NCBI GenBank assembly: GCA_014379045.1
Contig: JACMMK010000281.1
Span: 1-10,810, forward strand
Reading direction: 5' to 3'
DNA from: Burkholderiales bacterium
Lineage (GTDB): Bacteria; Pseudomonadota; Gammaproteobacteria; Burkholderiales; CAIKXV01
DNA length: 10,810 bases
The position numbers and the translations under genes are program-made. The notes under the pieces are model-generated. The model had not been told where the DNA came from, did not search any database, and saw nothing but the letters and a program-made list of their open reading frames with translations. Within the stretch, counting starts at the first letter, position 1. Each line of letters begins with the position of its first letter. This document shows, piece after piece, positions 1 to 5,723 of this stretch.

Positions 1-61
1 CAAATCCGAGATTGAGAAGTGGGCACGCGTGGTGAGAGCCGCGAAAATCAGCGCCGACTAG
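1..61 (+). CDS. Bug/TctC-family periplasmic receptor, C-terminal end only
   Basis: An open frame enters from the left edge (first full codon at 2) and stops at TAG 59-61. The 19 codons read KSEIEKWARVVRAAKISAD. This is the typical tail of Bug/TctC solute-binding proteins, which end in a (Q/K)SEI-x-KW/RW-x-x-(V/L)-(V/I)-(K/R)-x-(A/L)-G/K-(I/V) pattern. The full-length Bug protein ending at 6839 in this same window ends QSEIAKWGRLIKELGVKPE, an obvious match. Bug proteins are secreted and bind carboxylates or other small organic molecules, either for tripartite tricarboxylate (TTT) transport or for signalling. The amidase gene begins 17 bases downstream, so the two are probably co-transcribed and this receptor may capture the amidase's substrate. 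The family call rests only on the tail, but the pattern is distinctive. Confidence 0.75.
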   Translation, partial: KSEIEKWARVVRAAKISAD

Positions 62-78
62 CAGAAGGCAGAGGCCCC

Positions 79-1374
79 ATGCACCGCAGCCCACATGCAC
101 TCGACTTCTCCGTAGCACGAGCGAAATTCATCTCGGGCGAAGACAACCCGCGCGCCTATCTCGAGCGCTGCATCGAAACCATCGCGGCGCGCGACAAGGA
201 TGTCCATGCCTTCGTGATCCTCGGGCTCGAAAACGCCCGCAAGGCCGCCGACGCATCGTCCAACCGCTACGGCTACGGCAAGCCGCTTTCAGCGGTCGAC
301 GGGTTGCCGATCGGGGTCAAGGACATCATGGACACAGCGACGCTGCCGACCGAATACGGCACGCCGATCTACCGCGGACATCGCCCCGTTGCCGACGCAG
401 CCTGTGTCGTCGAGGCGCGCGAGCTGGGCGCGATCGTGCTCGGCAAGACGGTCAGCACCGAACTGGCGAACCGTCATCCGGCGGTGACGCGCAATCCGAT
501 CGACCTTGCGCGTACGCCGGGCGGTTCGTCGAGCGGCTCAGCCGCAGCGGTGCTCGACTGCATGGTGCCACTCGCCTTCGGTACGCAAACCGGAGGCTCG
601 CTGATCCGGCCGGCTGCGTATTGCGGCGTAGTGGGTTACAAGCCGACGTACAACTCGATCAACGGCGCCGGCGTCAAGCTGCTCGCGCCCTCGCTCGACA
701 CGGTCGGCGTCTATGGCCGCGACGTGCCCGATGCCGCGCTGTTCGGTGCCGCGTTGATCGGCTTCGACGCGCCGCCGTTCGCGACGATACCGTCGTCGGC
801 GCCGCGCATCGGTGTGTACCGCACGCCCCAGTGGTCTATGGCCGAGCCGTACTACGTCGAGGCCTTCGATGCCCTGCACGCACGACTCGAACGTGCCGGG
901 GCGCACGTGACCGAACTGAAGCTGCCGTCGGCAATGGATGCGATCATCGAGGCGAGCGGGATCGTCAACGACTACGAGACCCGATGTTCGCTCGCGTACG
1001 AGCGGGTCCACCACTTCGATCGCCTCAGTACGACGCTCGGGCCCAAGCTGCTGCAGGCAGGACGGTGGAAACGCGACCACTATCTCGCGGCACTCGATAC
1101 CGTGCGGGACTGCCGCCACATGCTTGAGGACGCGCTGCGCGATGTCGATGTGCTGATCACGCCGAGTGCCGAAGGCGAAGCGCCGCGCGGACTCGAGAAT
1201 GTCGGCAAGACCGCGTTCCACCAGATGTGGACGATGTTGCATGTCCCGTCCGTGGCAATACCGGTTTTCCGTGGGCCCAACGGCCTGCCGATGGGCGTGC
1301 AGGTCGTGGCAGGGCTGCACGACGACGAGCGCGCATTGTTCTTTGCGCACTGGATTCATCGGACCGTGGCTTGA
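79..1374 (+). CDS. Amidase-signature family hydrolase
   Basis: This 431-aa enzyme of the amidase-signature (AS) family hydrolyses a C-N amide bond, presumably in the cytoplasm because no signal peptide is visible. The Ser-cisSer-Lys triad is complete: Lys81 in GLPIGVKD, cis-Ser150 in the GGSSSGS loop (148-154), and nucleophile Ser174 in TQTGGSLIRPAA. The spacings of 24 and 93 residues are those of malonamidase E2 and GatA. The C-terminal part (SVAIPVFRGPNGLPMGVQVV) is also typical, so the protein looks full length. The ATG at 79 was chosen because the in-frame GTG at 19 would overlap the upstream Bug gene, and because purine-rich AGAAGGCAGAGG precedes 79. It is not a likely GatA, since there are no gatB or gatC neighbours. 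The substrate is unknown; pairing with a Bug receptor suggests hydrolysis of an imported amide or ureide. Confidence 0.92.
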   Translation: MHRSPHALDFSVARAKFISGEDNPRAYLERCIETIAARDKDVHAFVILGLENARKAADASSNRYGYGKPLSAVDGLPIGVKDIMDTATLPTEYGTPIYRGHRPVADAACVVEARELGAIVLGKTVSTELANRHPAVTRNPIDLARTPGGSSSGSAAAVLDCMVPLAFGTQTGGSLIRPAAYCGVVGYKPTYNSINGAGVKLLAPSLDTVGVYGRDVPDAALFGAALIGFDAPPFATIPSSAPRIGVYRTPQWSMAEPYYVEAFDALHARLERAGAHVTELKLPSAMDAIIEASGIVNDYETRCSLAYERVHHFDRLSTTLGPKLLQAGRWKRDHYLAALDTVRDCRHMLEDALRDVDVLITPSAEGEAPRGLENVGKTAFHQMWTMLHVPSVAIPVFRGPNGLPMGVQVVAGLHDDERALFFAHWIHRTVA

Positions 1375-1390
1375 TCCGATTGGTCGGATC
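1373..1390. terminator. Hairpin overlapping the amidase stop codon, possible terminator
   Basis: GATCCGA (1373-1379) and TCGGATC (1384-1390) form a perfect 7-bp stem with a 4-base loop (TTGG), starting inside the TGA of the amidase. It lies between two convergent genes, where a terminator acting on one or both strands is expected. No T-run follows on either side, so it is not a canonical intrinsic terminator. A second, looser pairing (GACTG at about 1393 with CAGTC at about 1420) encloses the GC-rich palindromes GCCGCGGC and CTCCGGAG just downstream. Confidence 0.35.
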
Positions 1391-1457
1391 CAGACTGCAG
1401 GCCGCGGCTCCGGAGCTTCAGTCCGAGGCATGAGTGCAGGCGCCGAGTGCTGCCGCT

Positions 1458-1676
1458 TCACGCAGGCGACGACTTCTTTGCCGACGCCTTCGTTGCCAAG
1501 ACGGCACGTTTCGCGGATCTGGCCCCGTTGCCGGTCCGGGCAGCCGAGGCGAACGCTTCGTCCGAAGGTGCGCCGGCGCTGCCGGGCGCGCGCATCTTAT
1601 CGTTACTGCCCTGCGCGATTCGCTGCTGCTTGGCGTGGATATTGGCGTACAGGCCCGACTTCTTCGCCCTGGACAT
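1458..1676 (-). CDS. Small basic conserved hypothetical protein (72 aa)
   Basis: This is a 72-residue, Lys/Arg/Ala-rich soluble protein. It starts MSRAKKSGLYANIHAKQQR and contains KMRAPGSAGAPSDEAF near residues 27-42. It matches a pattern I recognise from many proteobacterial small proteins of unknown function (xKKxGLYANIHAKRxRIAxGSGEKMRKPGxxGAPTxxAF). The start is supported by AAGGA eight bases upstream of the ATG. The first 74 bases overlap the 3' end of the L,D-transpeptidase gene in another frame on the same strand, so its translation may be coupled to that gene. It has no signal peptide or membrane segment, and the positive charge could suit nucleic-acid binding, but no function is known to me. 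Of the two overlapping frames here, this one has the conserved family sequence. Confidence 0.75.
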   Translation of the reverse strand: MSRAKKSGLYANIHAKQQRIAQGSNDKMRAPGSAGAPSDEAFASAARTGNGARSAKRAVLATKASAKKSSPA

Positions 1677-2466
1677 GATCGTGGTCCTTGAATGCAGTGT
1701 CGGCGCGAGCGTTTAAGCCGAACACTTCCTGCGCAGACTTTACCTCGGGCACGACATAGACGACCGCACGTCGCTGCGCAAACAACGGAAGTACGTGCGC
1801 CTCGAAGAACGTCACAGGCACATTGATGCACCCGTAGGAGATGCGGTTGTCGTCGATGGTCGGAGTCGCCAGACGCTCGAGCCGTCGCTCTTTCGGGTTG
1901 GCATAAGCGCGTACCGCGTGTATCGACACCGCCGCGTCGTAGTCGACCCAGACGATCACGTCGCCAAGCGTGTTGCGCCCGCGCTCAGCGACGAAACGTC
2001 CCGCCGGTGTCGTTCGCTCCGCAGGGAGTACATCTTCGATCGCGCGCAGCCCGATGCCTGGGACGGAATCGTCCCCGCGCGCCGATCCGAGCAAGACAGG
2101 GGTGTGGGTCAACAGGCGCGCCTCGGCGTCGAACACGTAGAGCGTCGCAGCCGGCTTGTCCACGATCACGAAGCCCGCATCACCGTGGTCGCGCGAGGCT
2201 GCGGCCCAATCAGCGAGTTGGCGAGTGTCCGGGTCCGGGTCATGCACGCCGAACTCCGCAACACGGTCGTGCGATGAACCTTCTGTCGACGCACTCGACC
2301 CGCGCGCATCCATCTGCGTGAGCGCAATGTCGGAGCGGCGAGCAGATACATCGGCGAGTATTACAACGACGGCCACCGCCAATCCGACCAGCATGCCGCG
2401 ATAGATCGGCCACCACGTCGAGGTCCGAATCGAGCGTTGCCGCGTGAACTCTTTACGCTCGTTCAT
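1603..2466 (-). CDS. Membrane-anchored L,D-transpeptidase (YkuD) family protein
   Basis: This 287-aa protein has a short basic N-terminus, one membrane segment (about residues 19-38, GMLVGLAVAVVVILAD), a Ser/Asp-rich linker and a periplasmic YkuD catalytic domain (about 98-250). YkuD enzymes cross-link peptidoglycan stem peptides or attach proteins to them through a Cys thioester. Visible landmarks are VIVDKPAATLYVF, the turn ERTTPAGRF (150-158), the catalytic-type SIHAV with His183, and ISYGCINVP with Cys213. The usual [S/T]HGCxN motif is therefore S-Tyr-GCIN here, and the His-to-Cys segment is longer than usual. An upstream in-frame ATG at 2520 has an SD-like GGGAAGG directly abutting it, which is too close. 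The ATG at 2466 puts the anchor at the expected place but lacks a strong SD. The last 24 codons overlap the 72-aa gene and look poorly conserved in character. Confidence 0.85.
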   Translation of the reverse strand: MNERKEFTRQRSIRTSTWWPIYRGMLVGLAVAVVVILADVSARRSDIALTQMDARGSSASTEGSSHDRVAEFGVHDPDPDTRQLADWAAASRDHGDAGFVIVDKPAATLYVFDAEARLLTHTPVLLGSARGDDSVPGIGLRAIEDVLPAERTTPAGRFVAERGRNTLGDVIVWVDYDAAVSIHAVRAYANPKERRLERLATPTIDDNRISYGCINVPVTFFEAHVLPLFAQRRAVVYVVPEVKSAQEVFGLNARADTAFKDHDHVQGEEVGPVRQYPRQAAANRAGQ

Positions 2467-2491
2467 GACGATGTAAGCGTCTTCATGACAA

Positions 2492-2522
2492 GGATGAGAC
2501 CGGCGTAAACCGGAGCCCATCC
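2492..2522. terminator. Interrupted inverted repeat between two same-strand genes
   Basis: GGATG (2492-2496) pairs with CATCC (2518-2522), and inside it CCGG (2500-2503) pairs with CCGG (2510-2513) around a six-base loop. It lies between the stop of the 82-aa secreted protein and the preferred start of the L,D-transpeptidase, both on the - strand. It could attenuate or end transcription of the first gene, or form a 5' leader structure for the second. There is no clear T-run, so the role is uncertain. Confidence 0.25.
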
Positions 2523-2546
2523 TTCCCTGAGCGTCAGCTCCGGTGA

Positions 2547-2795
2547 CTAGTTGCGATCGGCCCGCGCGGCGCGCTCCGTAGCCATCCCGCCCGTCGGGTT
2601 GCCCATCGCGTCGGTGCGACCGGTCGTACCGGTGGCACCCGCAGTGCCTGAACGGTCAGGATTCATCGCCGGTTCAGTGGTCGACATCGGCGCCCGGGGC
2701 GCCGTGTCAGTTTGAGTCTGAGCGTAGGCGAGGCCCACTGCTCCCGCGACAGCAACCGCTGCAGCGGTAGAGGCAAAAAACTTCGATGCATTCAT
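2547..2795 (-). CDS. Small secreted Thr/Gly/Met-rich protein (82 aa)
   Basis: This 82-residue protein has a clear Sec signal peptide (MNASKFFASTAAAVAVAGAV, continuing to AYA at residue 25) and a probable cut AYA|QTQTD. The mature part of about 57 residues is low-complexity, rich in Thr, Ala, Gly, Met, Pro and Arg, and probably disordered in the periplasm. Two ATGs lie close together. The one at 2795 was chosen because AGGAG sits 7 bases upstream of it, whereas the ATG at 2801 is only one base from the same AGGAG. Burkholderiales genomes carry many short secreted proteins of this look, all without assigned function. It is divergent from the DoxX-like gene across 80 bases and precedes the L,D-transpeptidase on the same strand, which would fit an envelope-related role, but that is inference. 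Confidence 0.75.
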   Translation of the reverse strand: MNASKFFASTAAAVAVAGAVGLAYAQTQTDTAPRAPMSTTEPAMNPDRSGTAGATGTTGRTDAMGNPTGGMATERAARADRN

Positions 2796-2841
2796 TGTCA
2801 TGCTCCTGGAAAACATTGGTACATTGAGGAAACATCCCGAC

Positions 2842-2857
2842 GGTTCCGCTTGGAACC
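2842..2857. promoter_or_regulatory. Perfect 16-base palindrome in a divergent intergenic region
   Basis: GGTTCC-GCTT-GGAACC has 6-bp arms and a 4-base spacer, and lies midway between the divergent starts at 2795 (-) and 2876 (+). The position suits an operator for a dimeric regulator controlling both genes. The arm GGAAC also resembles the -35 element of extracytoplasmic-function sigma factors. On the - strand a weak TCAAT lies about 16 bases downstream, but I cannot call a convincing -10 in either direction. No regulator gene is adjacent. Confidence 0.35.
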
Positions 2858-2875
2858 CTTCCCCTGTAGGACGCA

Positions 2876-3298
2876 ATGTCCGAACCCGAGACACAGCTCG
2901 CTGGCCGCGAGCGCGCACGGCGAATCGGAATCGGCGTTGTCTGCGTCTGGTTCCTGGTGGGTGGCATCGCGCACTTCGTCCTGACCGATCTGGAAATGCG
3001 CATCGTGCCGGAATACGTGCCGTGGCCACGCGCGGTCGTGCTCGTCACGGGCGTGCTCGAACTGTTAGGCGCAGCCGGCGTGCTGTGGCGCCCCACACGT
3101 CGCGCTGCCGGGTACGGGCTTATCGCGCTGACCCTCGCGGTGACGCCGGCCCATTTCTACATGCTGCAGCGACCCGAACTGTTCGACGTCCCGTACTGGG
3201 CGCTGGTCCTCAGGCTGCCGCTGCAGGTCGCGTTACTGGTGTTGATCGCCTGGAGCACTGCAACGCCACGCTCAGAGGCGCGTTCGGGGCCCGGTTGA
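2876..3298 (+). CDS. DoxX-like four-helix inner-membrane protein
   Basis: This 140-aa protein has four predicted membrane segments, at about residues 17-36, 53-71, 77-97 and 108-126. The N-terminal tail is short and charged (SEPETQLAGRERARR) and the C-terminus is short and polar. The pattern of a Gly-rich first helix ending in a His (GGIAHF), a loop with VPEYVPWP, a second helix GVLELLGAAGVL, and the TPAHFYM turn in helix 3 is typical of DoxX/DoxD-related small membrane proteins. Some of these are linked to quinone or thiol redox chemistry, but most are uncharacterised. TAGGAC eight to nine bases before the ATG serves as ribosome binding site. It is transcribed away from the 82-aa secreted protein gene and converges on the catabolic cluster. 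A specific function cannot be assigned. Confidence 0.8.
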   Translation: MSEPETQLAGRERARRIGIGVVCVWFLVGGIAHFVLTDLEMRIVPEYVPWPRAVVLVTGVLELLGAAGVLWRPTRRAAGYGLIALTLAVTPAHFYMLQRPELFDVPYWALVLRLPLQVALLVLIAWSTATPRSEARSGPG

Positions 3299-3445
3299 TC
3301 GAACGGAAGCGGCGACCGATCAGTGATCCCGGCCATCAGTACATCTTTCCATAGCGTCATCCGATCTCCGGCACCATCGGCTTGACGATCTCGCGCACTC
3401 CGCGCTCGTGCGCCGGCTCGCAACAACCGTGAGCAGCGTGATCAC
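3299..3445. other. Convergent gap with possible remnants of a truncated operon end
   Basis: This 147-base stretch separates the DoxX-like gene (+) from the Pht5-like gene (-). No complete gene fits. On the - strand a short G/C-third-position frame (about 3419-3357) reads EPAHERGVREIVKPMVPEI-G then TGA. The same ATGA (3360-3357) starts a second frame, MTLWKDVLMAGITDRSPLPF, which runs antisense into the DoxX-like gene. This 4-base overlap copies the junctions of the cluster upstream, so these may be leftovers of two further cluster genes. The fragments match no family I recognise. The palindromes GATCAGTGATC (about 3319) and GTGATCAC (about 3438) are also present, without terminator features. 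Confidence 0.25.
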
Positions 3446-4483
3446 TCAGTCGACGCGCGGCTTGATGCATTCGAACGCGACACCCGACGGCACGGTGAAC
3501 AGATCGTCGATCGGCGGTACGTTCTCGATGAACCCCTGCCGCAGCAGATACTCCCCCAACCTGGACACCACGCGCCTGTTCGTCGCCGTCAATCCGTAGG
3601 GCAGCGGATCGCCGTCAAAGCGATCGAACGCCCTCGCCCAGCTCGATTTACCCCAGGGCACCAGTGTCGATCCGAGGCGCCGCGCATACGCATCGTTCTT
3701 TGCGCGCACATAGGCGCGCGCGACGACGTCGATGAGCGCTGGATGCGCCTCGTGGACGTCGGTGCGCAGCACGACACAGTGATTGATCGGATAGATCGCG
3801 GTGCGTTCGAAGTACGCGAGTTCGACCGCGTCGGAGTCGCGCAGGACCGTTCTGAGCGCGCGGTGATGCCAGGGCCGGCGCGCATCCTTCAGCGCGAAGC
3901 CGATGATCGCGTCGACGTGTCCCGCCAGCAACAGGTCTTCGGGCGCCGCGTCGACGAAGTCGATCCGGGCGCCGGCCGGGGCCACGAATCGCTGCTTCGC
4001 ACCGGTCACCCAGGTGATCGATCGCCAGTCGACCCCGTAGTCGTCTTCCAGGAGACCGCGCACCCAGACTGCCGCCGTCATCGAGTAGTCGTCCACCCCG
4101 ATACGCTTGCCCTCGAGTTGCTGCAAGGCCACCAGGTCGCTGTCGTTTCTGGTAAACACCGTTCCATGTCGAAAAGCCCGGTTCGGAAACACCGGGATCG
4201 CCGTCAGCCAGCTTTCTCCGCGCGCGCGCAGCGTGATGTAGTTCGCGAGCGAGAACTCGCACACTTCGAACGGCCGGCTTTCCAGCATGACGCGGAAGAT
4301 GTCATTCGGCGTCATCGGCTCGTAGGTGAGCGTGATGCCGGACCCGGCCTCCGGAACGCCAAGCACATGTTCGTAGTCGCCACCGCGGATGCAGAAGCTG
4401 GCGCGTGCGTCGGACGTATGCGATACCGCTTCCGGGGTGTTCATTCGGCGCTCTTCACCTTGTGTCGTCGGCTGCCAATTCAT
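3446..4483 (-). CDS. 4,5-dihydroxyphthalate decarboxylase-like (Pht5-like) protein
   Basis: This protein of 345 aa (332 aa from the second start) has a type-2 periplasmic-binding-protein-like fold and no signal peptide, so it is probably cytoplasmic. It matches the family annotated as 4,5-dihydroxyphthalate decarboxylase. Family hallmarks are FEVCEFSLANYITL (72-85), AIPVFPNRAFRHGTVF (95-110), and LEGKRIGV followed by DDYSMTAAVWVRGLLEDDYGV (123-151). In characterised members the reaction is 4,5-dihydroxyphthalate to protocatechuate plus CO2, but many relatives are untested and may bind rather than decarboxylate. Two starts compete: ATG 4483 with GGAG six bases upstream, and ATG 4444 with GAAGAG upstream and only 10 bases after the stop of the preceding remnant frame. 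It is the last complete gene of the - strand cluster. No other phthalate-pathway gene is visible. Confidence 0.8.
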   Translation of the reverse strand: MNWQPTTQGEERRMNTPEAVSHTSDARASFCIRGGDYEHVLGVPEAGSGITLTYEPMTPNDIFRVMLESRPFEVCEFSLANYITLRARGESWLTAIPVFPNRAFRHGTVFTRNDSDLVALQQLEGKRIGVDDYSMTAAVWVRGLLEDDYGVDWRSITWVTGAKQRFVAPAGARIDFVDAAPEDLLLAGHVDAIIGFALKDARRPWHHRALRTVLRDSDAVELAYFERTAIYPINHCVVLRTDVHEAHPALIDVVARAYVRAKNDAYARRLGSTLVPWGKSSWARAFDRFDGDPLPYGLTATNRRVVSRLGEYLLRQGFIENVPPIDDLFTVPSGVAFECIKPRVD

Positions 4484-4637
4484 AACCTGCTCCGGCCGGG
4501 CCCACCATCGAAATGAAGATCAGTGGCTCCGCGCCTGGGTTGTACACCCCACGCCGCTGGCTGTCGCGCAGCGCGCAGAACTCGACCGGGCTCATCGGGA
4601 TTGCGACACATCCGGGCGGCGCCGCCGCCGCAGCCAC
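4455..4637 (-). pseudogene. Cupin-like C-terminal remnant (about 60 codons)
   Basis: This short frame, open from GTG 4637 to TGA 4455, encodes GCVAIP...RRGVYNPGAEPLIFISMVGP. This is the pattern of the last beta-strands of a cupin barrel: a VAIP strand, then a (H/R)-x-VYNPG-x-EPL-x-F-(I/L) hairpin. No N-terminal half with the metal-binding HxH motif exists upstream; the frame hits a stop at about 4662, and the Bug gene ends at 4746. It is therefore probably a headless relic of a cupin enzyme or binding protein, although a very short standalone protein is not excluded. It has no good SD. Its stop sits 10 bases before the second start of the Pht5-like gene, consistent with an ancestral operon position. 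The cupin match is by eye and moderate. Confidence 0.42.
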
Positions 4638-4745
4638 TCGATCGCTAAAGACCCTCGGCTGCTACTGCTCGAGTGGAAGCTCAGCGTGGCCCGGTCGATG
4701 CCTCAGCGGTAACCAACCGACACTCCTGTGCGCGGCCGCGGTCGA

Positions 4746-5723
4746 CTACTGCGGCGTGACGCCGGCCTGCTTCACGATCGGTGCGAAGCGCCGCAGCTCA
4801 CTGCTCAGGATCGACGCGACTTCCTCCGGCGTTGCACTGGCATTCTCCAGCCCCATCGCGGCAACCCGTTCGATGCTTTCGGGTTGACGCATGATGCGCC
4901 CGATCTCACGATTGAGCCGCTGCACGATCTCGGTAGACGTACCCGCGGGCGCGAGCACGCCGTACCAGCCACTGGCCGACTCCATTTCCGGCATGCCGAG
5001 TTCCCTGAAGGTGCTGACCCCGGGCAGCGGCGCCAATCGCTTGGGGCCGATGACCGCGAGCGCTTTCAGTTTGCCCGCGCGGATGTGCTGGATCGTGGTC
5101 GCCGAGTCGAACATGAACTCGATGTGCCCGGCGAGCAGGTCTATGTTCGCGGGCGCCACCCCCTTGTATGGCACATGGTTCGAACGCGTGCGCGTCTGGC
5201 TGGCGAACAGGACCCCGGCGAGGTGCGGCAGCGTCCCGCTCCCGGAAGACCCGTAATTGAGTTTGTCCGGTTGCGCTTCGAGCACCGAAACGAACTCCTG
5301 CACCGTCGAAGCGCCGAGTTTCGGGTGTACGACCAGGATCATGTTCAAACGTGCCGGCATCGCGATCGGCGTGAAACTCTTCTCGGGATCGAACGGCAGC
5401 GACTTGTACACGAACGGATTCAAGGTCAACGTGCTGGAACTGGTGATCAGCAACGTGTGACCGTCGGGCGGCGCGCTCGCCACCGACTCGGCCGCGATGT
5501 TGCCGCCCGCCCCCGCGCGATTGACCACCAGCACCGGTTGGCCCAGCGTCGTGCCGAGCCCTTGCGCGAGCAGCCGGGCCACCGCATCGATCGAGCCGCC
5601 GGCGGCGACCGTGACGACCAGCGTAACCGGCTTGCTCGGATACGCCTGTTGCGCCGATGCCCATAGCGGCATCACCGCAGACGCAACGACGACAAGCACG
5701 ATAGAGAGAGCAGGCGTTGTCAT
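4746..5723 (-). CDS. Bug/TctC-family periplasmic solute receptor (middle copy)
   Basis: This 325-aa protein is a complete receptor of the Bug (TctC) family, which delivers organic acids and similar ligands to TTT permeases. A Sec signal peptide spans about residues 1-24 with cleavage ASA|QQAYP, followed by the family opening YPSKPVTLVV. Other signatures are AAGGSIDAVARLLAQ (ligand-loop Gly-Gly and Asp), LNYGSSGSGTLPHLAG in the hinge region, and HVPYKGVAPANIDLLAGHIEFMF with the PYKG motif. The usual 300-330 residue length is reached and the tail KQAGVTPQ is normal. ATG 5723 overlaps the TGA of the upstream GST gene as ATGA, indicating translational coupling. No TctA or TctB membrane gene is present, so it either uses a distant permease or acts in sensing. 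The ligand is unknown. Confidence 0.93.
   Translation of the reverse strand: MTTPALSIVLVVVASAVMPLWASAQQAYPSKPVTLVVTVAAGGSIDAVARLLAQGLGTTLGQPVLVVNRAGAGGNIAAESVASAPPDGHTLLITSSSTLTLNPFVYKSLPFDPEKSFTPIAMPARLNMILVVHPKLGASTVQEFVSVLEAQPDKLNYGSSGSGTLPHLAGVLFASQTRTRSNHVPYKGVAPANIDLLAGHIEFMFDSATTIQHIRAGKLKALAVIGPKRLAPLPGVSTFRELGMPEMESASGWYGVLAPAGTSTEIVQRLNREIGRIMRQPESIERVAAMGLENASATPEEVASILSSELRRFAPIVKQAGVTPQ

Noticed and set aside
19..78. In-frame GTG at 19 as the amidase start
   Set aside because: It lies inside the Bug receptor tail in another frame, and the extra 20 residues look nothing like an AS-family N-terminus. ATG 79 has a better upstream purine stretch.
538..1461. 307-codon open frame on the - strand
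   Set aside because: It is antisense to the amidase, whose complete catalytic triad establishes the true strand. The antisense product is Arg-rich noise.
4669..4746. Clustered rare-cutter sites (XhoI-like CTCGAG, then NotI, SacII and SalI sites at 4731-4746) suggesting a cloning linker
   Set aside because: Such palindromes are common by chance in high-GC DNA. The last ones run into the real Bug stop codon, with no vector sequence around them.
4728..5666. 312-codon open frame on the + strand
   Set aside because: It is antisense to a complete Bug receptor with a signal peptide and PYKG motif.
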